Below, in pieces: positions 47,572 through 57,418 of a stretch of 64,000 nt of DNA (position 1 is its first letter; each line of letters opens with the position of its first letter). The DNA comes from Rhodamnia argentea (Eukaryota; Streptophyta; Magnoliopsida; Myrtales; Myrtaceae). The stretch spans positions 7,378,001 to 7,442,000 of the forward strand of contig NC_063153.1 in NCBI RefSeq assembly GCF_020921035.1, read 5' to 3'. A program made the translations under genes and the position numbers. Below the pieces are notes generated by a model. It was not told the DNA's origin and did not search any database. It worked only from the letters and a program-made list of their open reading frames with translations.

Positions 47572-49046
47572 TCAGATTCGGAAAACATCCGTCTGGAACC
47601 GCTCATCGTACAACCTCCAATGGCCATACCTCTCCGCATGGAAAACCGACCGGGGGATGTAGAAATTTGGTTTAATAATGTCCAGATTCATCAAATTGGA
47701 CGTTGCATTCACGATATCACAGCTAGTCAAGTTTGCACAACCCGACAAGTCCAAGTGCACGAGGTCAATACAACCGTCGCAAATGGAGGTAAGACCTTTC
47801 GCCGTTAACTTGGAAAAGCGTATCTCAAGGTGCTCCAGGCGAGGCATGAACTTCCCTATAGCCGCAGCTTCTGAATCCCCATCTTGTGGGCAAGCATTCA
47901 AATACTCACTGGGGACTACAGCCACATGTTGGGAAGGATCTAACCAGTTCATCAGGTTTCTCTTCAAAACTTTAAGATTTGGACAGCTTCTCCCAATCAG
48001 AACTAAAGATTCATGAGACACCTCATAGCAATAGCTTATATCGAGTTCCCTGAGGTTGGTGCAACGGAACGCTATTTTGGCCATCGATGCATCGGTGACA
48101 TTTTGGCAGCTCTTGATCGAAAGAACCTGGAGATTCGTGCACCTGAAAATTGCAATTCGTGCACCATTCCTCAATATTGGGCAGATCATTATCATTATCA
48201 ACAAGACCACAAAACAAAAGCATCTTCTCAAAGCTAATCATTGCAATGCTTTAGCATAACAAAACATACAACAGAAAGAACCAGTCGACCAGCCGTCATG
48301 ATTGCAATATGAAGCTGTAAACTTCATCATCTGATGTTTAATTTCACCACAACAGATAGAATACTACATCAATTCCAAATTCACAGGAAACCATATTGAA
48401 TGATGCGACAGCAAGCCATAATGAGATTTCACCATGCCTGAACAAAGAAAAGACAACAACACGTTCGATCCTCTCTTTGCTAAAATCCTTGTACACTTCT
48501 ACAGCGACTCAACAAAAGCAAGCTTCGAGCTCTCGTCCTCTAAGGAACAGCGAAGCATCGTACAAATGCTTAATTTTATAAACATAAGCATGTCCCAATT
48601 CATCTCCGTTTCAAGTAATAAAAATGACAATTTCACCGCCGCGAACACAAAAAGATGCAATCGAATCGGCCAAACCTTTCGGCGACCAAGTACAGGGCGC
48701 GATCGGAGCAATGGCGAGCGCGAATCGCGGTGAGACCTCCCTCGCTCCAGCCCACGACCGATCGGAGGACGGAATCGACCCTCCGCTCGAACTCCGGCGA
48801 CCACCAGCGGATCGACTCGGGGGACGACTCGAATCGGGTCTCGAGATCGAAGGAGGAGTGGAGACAGGGGTCCTTGCAAGCGCGAAGCCACGGTTTGCAG
48901 ACGAGCAAGGGCCCCGTCCACAGCTGCTCCAAGGTGAGGCGAGAGAGGATGTTGATCAGGCACTCGTGAGTCAACTCGGCCCAGTCCGAGCTGGGCCCTG
49001 AGTCGGCGGAGGAATCGGTGGGCGGCGATTGCTCGCGGACGTCCAT
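47572..49046 (-). CDS. SKIP1: F-box/LRR protein, SKIP1-like (copy a)
   Basis: Two exons, 49046-48676 and 48142-47572, split at an Arg codon (AG|G), give 313 aa. The F-box is at about residues 22-65: DWAELTHECLINILSRL, then WTGPLLVCKPWLRACKDP. Leucine-rich repeats follow: GGLTAIRARHCSDRAL, NLQVLSIKSCQNVTDAS, NLRELDISYCYEVSHES, HLEIRFSKLTAKGL, HLDLSGCANLTSCD. Known role: SKIP1-type proteins bind SKP1/ASK through the F-box and bring substrates to an SCF ubiquitin ligase; the substrate is unknown. Length and motif order fit SKIP1 (about 300 aa). A second, intact copy lies 12.4 kb to the right in a duplicated segment. Confidence 0.9.
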
Positions 49047-50149
49047 TGGAGATCGAGGAACGATGGTGAAGTGCGGAGAGAGGAAATGGATGATAAACCG
49101 GGGCAGGCCGAGGGAGATGGAGAATTAATTGCAGAATGCGCCTTGAAGTTTTTTTTTCTTTTGGTCAGAGCGCCCTAAAGTTTCAGTATTTCACAATTAG
49201 ACCCAAATAATTTAAAATAAAAACAATTAGACCCATGAGCTTTACTGATATAAAAAATGCGATTAGAAGCAAATTGGCGATGAAACTCTGAGATTAAGAA
49301 ATCTCACCTCCACACAATCTACTACCACAAGCAAAATGCCCTCATTGAATCGGCAAGATCGTTCGAAAAACCACCGAAAGTAGCATCAAAACATAGTAAA
49401 TCCTGAACTAGTGAATGCAAGAATCCAATTTTTTTTTATAAAAAAAAAATCGACAAGATCGATGACTCAATTATTATTACTAGACTAATTCTTCCTCACC
49501 ACTAACTCACACTGCCACGTCAACGTTGTACTGGGCCAACAAAAGAAAACTCTCTTACTAGCCAAACAAGACGGCGAAATCAATTGCCGAACCACCTTTT
49601 TCTCACTCTCCACCCTCTTGCCAATTAGAGATGGGCAAGGTTTCAGGGTAGGATATGAAATCTGAAATCGGAGCGATAGAAACCTGTCCAATTTTAGGTT
49701 TCAAGGTATGGAGGTAGGATCCATATTCCAAAATGGAGAACATTTTCCAATCAGCAGATTTCGGGTACCTAGAATGTGGAACTGTAATGTAATTTGCGAC
49801 AATTTTTTATGTTTTTCTTGGTATATCTTGTCACGCGATCTTGAAGTATTCCATGGCATCCGATAATGAGTTTGTAAATAGAACCACTAATCCAAGCTTC
49901 TATTTTCGGCGATATTTATGACTGAGACTTTTGCTTCGTTAATGTCTTATATTTATTCGTGTGTTTAAATATGAGTTGTGGTCATTTGCTTGTAATGACA
50001 AATAGTGGTCATTAAAATTCATGACTCACCGCAATCATTCAATTAAGAATATAGGTGAAACCCGTATAGACCTTGGAACCGACCTTAAAAATTAGGACAT
50101 GGTAGGTTCTAAGTTCTAAGATATATATTATAAGTTCGGGTCCTCAACG
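49047..50149. other. Intergenic between F-box copy a and the viral insertion
   Basis: The first about 90 bases are the F-box promoter/leader shared with copy b. The rest is AT-rich with degenerate repeat phrases ('ggcaaggtttcagggtagga', 'ggtaggatcc'). No gene recognised. Confidence 0.45.
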
Positions 50150-50943
50150 GAGGTTTTACCATGCGCCTAAAGTACCAACCTTGAATGACGTTGATATCCA
50201 TGGAAGGCGCAAAGGCCCTTCTCCCGCCGAAACTATTCTAAACCGGTAAACAGAAAATGCACTTGCTCGTAATGTAGCACCGAGTAATGTTGCAACCTGC
50301 CTAGAGCAAGTGGATCGGACAAATACCCTGTCTAAGACGATGTTAGAAAATTTTCAAAAGAAGCTTTATTTGCTTGAGACAAAATAGATTCCACCCGGTC
50401 ATTATTTGGAATATCGGACCCATGAGATTAAAAAGCTCAAACACCGGATCTAAATCTTCTAGAATGAAAGAACTCTTTTCACTACCGAATCTCTTCTATT
50501 CCCATCTTCGTTCTCTACCTCTCGAACGCAATCCCCTGCTCGATCGGGATCCTCTTTTGCTGCATTTCTTAACACATTTGCACCACCTCCAAGAGAAAAT
50601 GTCTTAACCCTCCGTACACAATTGAGGAAAATGGACCGGGATAGACAAGCTAAAGGGAAGGCTACGGCCCAACCTTCGCCTCCTCCTACACCCTTAGCTC
50701 CACCAGAACCACCTTCATCACCATGATCCCATCTACCCGGCCGGTCATTCATGGTGTCGAATCCATTAGAAGGTTTTCTCAAGTACCATATTCCCTCAAT
50801 TTCTGCTGTTGATTCCATCAACCCATGACAAGATGAATCTTCTGACTCTGATTCATCTGCATTTAAAGTATCTCAAAACTCTTTTAAGTCGGATCTCCCT
50901 CAGCCCACTCCCGATATAATGATGGCAGATCCCGCAGATCCTA

Positions 50944-52079
50944 TTGTCAAAGAAGAAGATATGGCCTCGTAACCGGAAGCCTTTCATGTGCCAAATGCTC
51001 AAACCCATTCAATCGAGACATCTTCTTTCTCATCAAAGTACTTCACCTTTAATGACGTTCCATATCATAAGTGGCTCGAACGACTTGAGGAGTTTCATGC
51101 TTGGCCGACCACTAGGCATCTCACGTAATCCAGCAACTATGAAGTCCTCCTTGAGTTTACCAAGAGATTTCTTGGATCATTGAAAGAATTGTGGAAAGCT
51201 ACATCAGAACAAGATCAAATTAGCTTTCTTGCGAAGTCCCTTAATGAAGCCATTCAGCTTATCCATTTGTTCTTCATTGGCCAACCTAATGATGTCAAGG
51301 AACTCGGACGAAAGGAGTTCTTTGAACGAAAATACTGCTATATGGCCAAGAAAGATCTTGATCGGCATTTCAAAGAAATGAATAAGCTCTTTTATCCGCT
51401 TGGCGTAGACCCAAATCTTAAGTATGTATTTCTTTTTTCTATCCCGAAAGAAATCGGTCGAGCGATTGAGCAAATTCTACAATCAAGACGAAGAGCCTTA
51501 GCAAACGCTACGATAGGAGAACTCCAATAAGCAATCCATGTTGCTCTCGAAGAAATGTGCTTCAAAAGTAGTCTCTTTAAAACTTATCTTCGAGAGAACC
51601 GAGATCTTGACTGAATTTGTGACAGACCAAACTTGAAGATCAAATGTTCCAAGGACTGTAATGACCCTTCTTGTTCGGGTCATAAAAAGAAGAGACACTT
51701 CAAAAAGTTCTCCTTTGGCAAAAGAAAGCATGGCAAAGGCAAATGGAAATTCCTTCGAAAGAGAAAGAATTCTTCCCATTCATCTTTGAAAAAAACTAAA
51801 TTTGACAAGTGCTATATATATAACAAGAAAGGACACTTTGCTAAAAATTGCCCTCAAGCAAAGCATCAAGGCAATTACATGATCCAGAAGATAGTCCGAA
51901 GCACGAGAATTTCCCTTAAAGATGGTGATGGTAGTCAATCCGTATTCTCTATCGATGACAAGCCATCATCGGATACCCTTTTTGCCCTCAAAGCCTATTC
52001 CTCTTATTTAGACGATCAATCTCCGAGCGACATTTTTACCTTTTTCCCTGATTTCCCTTCCGACTTATTTCATGTTTGA
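50944..52079 (+). pseudogene. Coat-protein-like region with altered zinc knuckle
   Basis: Three open stretches (50944-51183, 51180-51530, 51633-52079) cover a capsid-like region rich in aromatic and Lys residues, followed by a Lys-rich tail and a CCHC-type knuckle at about 51810-51851. The second Cys of the knuckle reads Tyr (C-Y-I-Y-N), so the zinc site is incomplete. Stops at 51528 and 51613 and a frame change at about 51180 break it. Confidence 0.7.
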
Positions 52080-52148
52080 TCCTTCGTTTTCCATTCTCCC
52101 CATGTTGCCATTCAAATCTTTATCCTCGATCATGATAAATCAATCCAA

Positions 52149-52400
52149 GTGATAGCCCTTATAGACACTAGTGCCGCTACATCTTGTATAGATATCAAAG
52201 TACTCCCGGAAGAACTTTGGACACTTTACACAGGGTATTTCAATTCTGCTTCCGGTGATACTTTCACAACCAAATTCCATGATAAGCCAATTACCCTTCA
52301 GATTTTCCCCGAGTGCTCTCACACTGCAAAAATTCTTGGATGCAATTCTCCGGATAAGGATCTCATTATTGGTTGGGATATTCTAGCTCAACTCCTATAA
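52149..52400 (+). pseudogene. Aspartic protease region of the pararetrovirus
   Basis: The stretch begins IALIDTSAATS, an altered form of the D-[TS]-G active site in which Ala follows D-T-S. A hydrophobic-Gly segment (IIGWDIL) near its end fits the second conserved part of the protease fold. Ends with a stop at 52398. Confidence 0.65.
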
Positions 52401-52659
52401 CTCACCATTGTACCCGCTAGCTTGCAATTTAAAAACCAATTTCGAAAGTTTGTGGACATCCAGAGACTTTTTATCATCCAACCAGAAATTCTCGATCATA
52501 TCACCCAAAGTCTTTTGTCCTGTTACTCTGAGTCTCACTCACGGTTTTCCCAAGTTTGCTCCCATCCTCTCCGGAAAATTCCAGATTTCTTTGTGAGACT
52601 TCCCTTCGGAAAGAATGAAGATATCAATCCTACCAAAGCCGATCATTCTAGCATGAACC

Positions 52660-53451
52660 CGTAACACCATGCACTTGCTTAGAAAGAATGTGCTGACTTG
52701 CTTGCTTAGGGTCTTATAGAACCCTTTGATTCCCAATGGGCTTGTGAAGCCTTTTATATTAACAAGCAAGCATAACAAAATCGCGGTAAGCTTTGGTTGG
52801 TAGTTAATTATCGGTCGTTGAATCGGTTTCTCCAAGATGATAAATTCCCCCTACCTCACAAAAATTCCCTTTTCCTTAGCCTTGCCTAGGCTAAGATCTA
52901 CTCTAAGTTTGATCTAAAAGCAAGATTTTAGCAATTAGGCATCCATCCCGAATACCGCGTGAAAACCGGCTTCTGTATCCCAAACCAACACTTCCAATGG
53001 ACGGTTGTCTCTTTTGGACTTAAAACTGCTCCATCATTGTTCCGAAAAATCATGTACAGAATTTTTCAGCTTATTTTAGCAAATGCTCGGATCTATATTG
53101 ATGACATCTTTCTTTATGGTCTTGATGAAGAATCTCACTGTAAACTCTTCACTCGGTTCCACGAGATTGTTCTCAAGTATGGCATCATGCTCTCTCGGAA
53201 AAAAGATGATCATTGTCCAAAAGAAAATAGAGTTCCTTGGAATGTATTTGAAAGAAAGAACCTATTGTCCAGGCCCCCATATTGCAGAAGAGTTGCAGAA
53301 ATTCCCCTCAAAAGACCCGACGGTCAACCAGGTACAAACATTTCTTGGGATAGTCAATTATCTCTATGACTTTGTACCAAAAATTTTCAAAGCATTTCAT
53401 CCTCTTCAAAGGATGTTGAAAAAGATTGCACCTCCTTGGGGTCCAAAGTAA
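52660..53451 (+). pseudogene. Reverse transcriptase region, broken
   Basis: Readable conserved pieces in order: a VNYRSLN-like piece (about 52800), a FGLKTAPSLF piece (about 53005) and the catalytic YIDDI (53094-53108). The FLG segment and palm/thumb follow in another frame (53083-53451). In-frame stops occur before 52959 and a frame change lies near 53200, so no functional enzyme can be made. Confidence 0.8.
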
Positions 53452-53481
53452 ACCAAAGCTATTGCTTATTTAAAGGAAACA

Positions 53482-53920
53482 TTGCAACACCTCCCTCCAT
53501 TGCAGATTCCATCCACTAGCAAAAGAATCCTTCGGACGGATGCTAGTGACAAATATTACACAACTATCCTCCTTGAAGAGATCAATGGTAAGCATCACAT
53601 TTGTGCTTACAAAAGTGGACGTTTCACTCCTGCAGAAATCCACTACTATTTCACCTTCAAAGAGGTCCTTACTGTCAAGTATGAAATCAAGAAGTTCGAG
53701 TTCCATCTCATTGGACGTCATTTTCTCGTGAAAATAGATATGTCGTCTTTTCCCCGGATGTTGAAATTCAAGCAAAAACAAATCCCTCTTCCCCAGTTGC
53801 TAAGGTGGGCGGAATAGTTCTCAAAATATTCCTTTGACACTAAACATCTTGCAAGAAGCAAAAATATTCTTGCAGATTTCTTATCCGGACCCAAGCAACC
53901 AGTCTCCTCAATTAATATGT
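53482..53920 (+). pseudogene. RNase H region of the pararetrovirus
   Basis: Contains TDASD, the first catalytic Asp context of RNase H, then the conserved FTPAEIHY-type helix and a QLLRWAE segment typical of the caulimovirid RNase H end. One open stretch runs to a stop at 53815. Related residues continue in frame after the stop to about 53920. Confidence 0.75.
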
Positions 53921-54787
53921 TTGTCAAAAAAGAACCCATGCGAGACACCTTCCGTATTGTTGATCCGAGAGAAAATCAATGGAATTCCCACAAGTACCTT
54001 CCGGATGTTCTAGATCCGATTCGAGTTCATCAACTTGATCGTAACCTCAAAACCCAGTTTTGGCATTATCACTACCAAATCTTTAAAGATTATGGTGGTT
54101 TGTTATTAAGACCCAATGGCCTTCACTCTGACTACCCATTCATTCACCCTTTGAAATAGACACCAGACTTTGATTTTCCTGAAAAACTCAAATGGATGTT
54201 TTGGTACATGTTTAACTTGTATGTAGTAGCCATTGTGTTTCCCACAAATAAGATCGTTAGAACCTTGTCTAAAGCCCTCTTGGGAGACAACACTAACCAG
54301 AAACACATGATTGACATGTTACTTTAGTTTCAGCCTCTTTATCCTTAAAGAGAATTGTTCAGATTACAATAACGTCAAGAAAGACTAGAACCAGAGAGAC
54401 ATACAATCATACTTTCATAAACCATGGGTATTTATCACCAACATAGGAAATGTAAGAACCGAGACGGCAGATGTTGGTACAACCACATATAAACCCCAGC
54501 CCAGTCAGCAATTTGCACGAATTCACAAAAATTTGCCAAGTTTTATCTCATCAAACCTTTGTGAATATCAAAATCTCTAAAGCATCTTATGCCAAGAGAA
54601 TTGCACTATTCCCCCAGAGTTATGGCCATACGATGTAACGTAGGTTTCATGGGATCAAGTTCACATGCAAGGCAGCACTTGAGAAGCTTTGCAGATTTTT
54701 CATCAATATCAGCCGAGCTCTTCAATGGATATGGATTCTCAAGATTCATGGGAAGGACCACTCTCTCAAGACCCATATGCCTTCACC

Positions 54788-54850
54788 TCCCAGGATATTC
54801 CATCAAGTACCCAGGATATTCCATCTAGCTCTCAAGATATTCCGTCTACC
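54788..54850 (+). repeat. Three tandem 21-bp units in a short viral frame
   Basis: 'ccaggatattccatc' recurs three times at 21-bp spacing and encodes a seven-residue repeat (S-Q-D-I-P-S-S type). It lies between the RNase H region and the TATA-bearing segment, where some caulimovirids have small accessory frames. Confidence 0.65.
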
Positions 54851-55196
54851 TTCAATTATTGAGGTATCCATCCCGATCCAGAATTAGATACGAAAATAGA
54901 TAAGTACGAAGAAGAACGCCTTTTGTGTGCCTACAAGAGAGAAAGGGATGGTTCATACAGCTTAGACTCTAATTATGCTAATTATTATCCCTCATAAGTG
55001 CATGTTTTTGTGTTGCAATGTTTACGTACTTAAGTTGGCATTTCAGTATCTCAAAAGGTGTGACAAACCGTATATGTAATAATTGGTCCATGTCTACCAA
55101 AAGTTGTCATGTACTGTTGTTATCCACTAGTGTCGGAAGATCTGCGTATCTGCATATTCAATAATTGTGTTTTGTCCAGTAGTTTTCTCATTTGCC

Positions 55197-55204
55197 TATA
55201 TAAG
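55197..55204 (+). promoter_or_regulatory. TATA box of the viral non-coding region
   Basis: TATATAAG in the non-coding segment to the right of the polymerase region, where the pregenomic RNA promoter of a circular caulimovirid would fall after the coding block. Confidence 0.5.
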
Positions 55205-55856
55205 GCCCTTTGAGTCATGTAACCAGGCAAACTTTGTTGGGAGACTTAGCTTCCTTTGAATATCGGTGTGAAATTTTCATACGATGAGTTTCTAAATTAT
55301 TCCCTCTTCTTCTCATCCACGCATGGTTGCTCGATTTATAGAATTGTTTTGTTAATTTGATAGTTTGATGTGGTTTAGTATGCTCTTCACTTACCACCTT
55401 GAGTGGAACTTGTGAATCAGAAATTTCTGGCATCTTGAGAGTTGAGCTTCAAGATTGAGCTTGGAAGCTAAAATGCAGTCCCCCTGAATGTTGGCCAAGA
55501 GAGTCCGGTATTGGAGATAGCATACCTACTTCAGGTTCAGGCTTGTTTCCGCTTCCTTAAAAATGAGAAACATGTTCCGACAAGTAGGTTCCACATTTCA
55601 GGTTGAACATGTATAAAACCTGAAACCTCTCATCCATTTCGCCGACCAAAGTGACCCCCGTATCCATAAATAGCTTTGGCGATCTAATCCCGCACAAACC
55701 CCCACACTCGGCGACCCAAACTCGTGATTATCGACGACCTTCGGTGACCCTTGGCAACCAAGTTTGGAACCTTGAGAACCCCGACGAACGGATTTGGAGC
55801 CTCAATGAGTCTTGCGACTCTCAACCTTTAAAACACCAAGAGCTAAACAATTAACT

Positions 55857-57413
55857 TGTGAGGTGTGTTGTTTCTAGCAAATCACCTATAAGGGGTGAAA
55901 AGGTGATTTCAATTGAATTTGACTAGAAATTGTGGAATTTAAATAATCAAGTCAAATTAATCACGGATTTAGAATTTGATTACATGCGGTATGTGTTTCT
56001 GAATGCAAGCACGTAATATTCTATCCACCACAGTGGAAAAAGTTTAGAGATAGAGAAGTTTGTACACGACGATTATAGTGATTCATCTTAAAAGCCTTTG
56101 TCCACTCTCTCACACCGACACCCAATAGGTTGGATTCCACTAGATGAATCAATGAGAGTTTACAACTAGTAGCACTTTCACACTCTTACACAGCCTCTCA
56201 AAGGTTGTAGCATAAAGTTCGTAGAGACAAGTATGTAGTAACTGAAGTACTCTAACACTTTGGAATTTATGATTTTGATAGCGTCACCATGGATCTCCTT
56301 TTATACTCCTTTAACCCTAAACTAGCCGTTGGTAAGGTCTTCAAAGGATCACTATTCAATCTTTGATTGAACGTCATCAATCTTGATTAAACGAGAATGT
56401 ATTTTAAGAGATTTGATGACCATTGGTGTTAAATCTAAACCCCTCGGATTCAGTCGCTCATACAACTCAATCTTAGGTTTCCATAAGTGGAGTTCTTCTC
56501 ATATATAGAACTCATCTTGTCTTTTAGAAAGGTAATATCCAATAAAAAATATTCTACTATCTATTGTAGAATTATCTTAGCAATCAAGGATTACAAACTT
56601 CCTTGTAAAACAAATCATCAGCCATATTGGTGTTCGTCGTACATGGGTCTTCTTAAAAGAAAATATAATATGGATTTGAGATTTCGCAAGTCTTGAATAG
56701 CCTTCAGAAACAATAACGGTCTCCGTAGTCCGAACAGTTAGAACATTGAATTTGAGCTTAGTAAAGTCTTTGTTGATGCTCGAATATTAGTCTTCTTCGA
56801 AGGTATAATTGAATTTGCATAAGTGATATTTCAGTTAATCTGGATAATATAACTCAACTCCTTTAGAATCAAATACACGATAAACTTGATTTGAGATATA
56901 AGCTTATTCATTCATATAAGTCATCCGAAATAAAATATATCAAAGTATTTACCCGATTCAATAAGACTAAGAATAGTTTTGTCAATATCAAATATTAAGA
57001 AGTAGGTCTTCTCAACAAGGTGTACACTCTGAACACCGAGAATAGAAAATTTAACTTGCTCGGCCTCCTTAAAATCCAAATTTGTAAGAGCAGTGTCTTC
57101 TTTTATTGGAAACAAGGAGCATATAAATACATGACCTGCTTCCCCGACATTGCTTTAGAATGTGCTCTTGTTGATGTCAACACCATTTCCGAGTGTCGTC
57201 CACCCTAAATCTTGCATATCCCAATAAAAGGAAATACAATGAAAACCAAATGAAATCTGGCCTTTTTCATGTTGTGATGCACTAAAATCAACCAATAGAG
57301 AAAGTTTCACTTGGGATATATGAAGTCTCAACCCATTTGGCTTCTGAGTATAAGGCTTGCTTGGTTTCACTTCAAATGCTTACTCAATCCATGGAAAACA
57401 GAGCAAACAACGG
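55857..57413 (-). mobile_element. Solo LTR, minus orientation (1557 bp, TSD TAACT)
   Basis: Starts TG (tgtgaggtgtgttg) and ends CA (acaacggca), with TAACT directly before (55852-55856) and after (57414-57418). On the minus strand a TATA box 'gtataaaagg' lies at about 56305, so the LTR is transcribed right to left. No internal region or second LTR. Fragments similar to 57015-57085 occur at 63598-63690, showing a second, partial member of the family. Likely Ty1-copia by size and style, but unproven. Confidence 0.75.
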
Positions 57414-57418
57414 CATAA

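Larger units (their letters stand above)
45820..49140 (+). repeat. Segmental duplication, left copy (with SKIP1-like gene a)
   Basis: Direct repeat of 58950-61600. Shared landmarks: 'taattaaatctc' at 45851/58966, 'tacatgtgtaatcactc' against 'tacatgcgcaatcactc', the relic at 46191/59335, and the whole F-box gene. It carries extra sequence at about 46500-47330 not found in the right copy. Confidence 0.8.
50150..55300 (+). mobile_element. Endogenous caulimovirid (pararetrovirus), degraded
   Basis: Coat-protein-like region with a zinc knuckle, then aspartic protease, reverse transcriptase with YIDDI, RNase H, a short repeat-bearing frame, then a TATA-bearing non-coding region. There is no integrase and no flanking LTR, which separates it from Ty3 retrotransposons and fits family Caulimoviridae. 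Coding is broken by several in-frame stops (for example at 51528, 51613, 52077, 52398, 52707) and at least one frame change near 53200. No movement-protein region was recognised on the left, so the copy is 5'-truncated or too decayed there. Genus (Florendovirus-like or other) is a guess. It sits between the two copies of the F-box segmental duplication. Ends are approximate. Confidence 0.82.

Noticed and set aside
48624..49001. Plus-strand frames of 104-125 codons
   Set aside because: Shadow of F-box exon 1 on the other strand; the same shadow occurs at 61028-61519 over copy b.
50150..53920. Ty3/gypsy retrotransposon
   Set aside because: RT and RNase H are present but there is no integrase and no LTR pair, and the segment order fits a caulimovirid better.
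55857..57413. Second long LTR partner enclosing the viral region
   Set aside because: No matching LTR was seen left of 50 kb, and the TAACT duplication directly flanks this copy, so it is solo.
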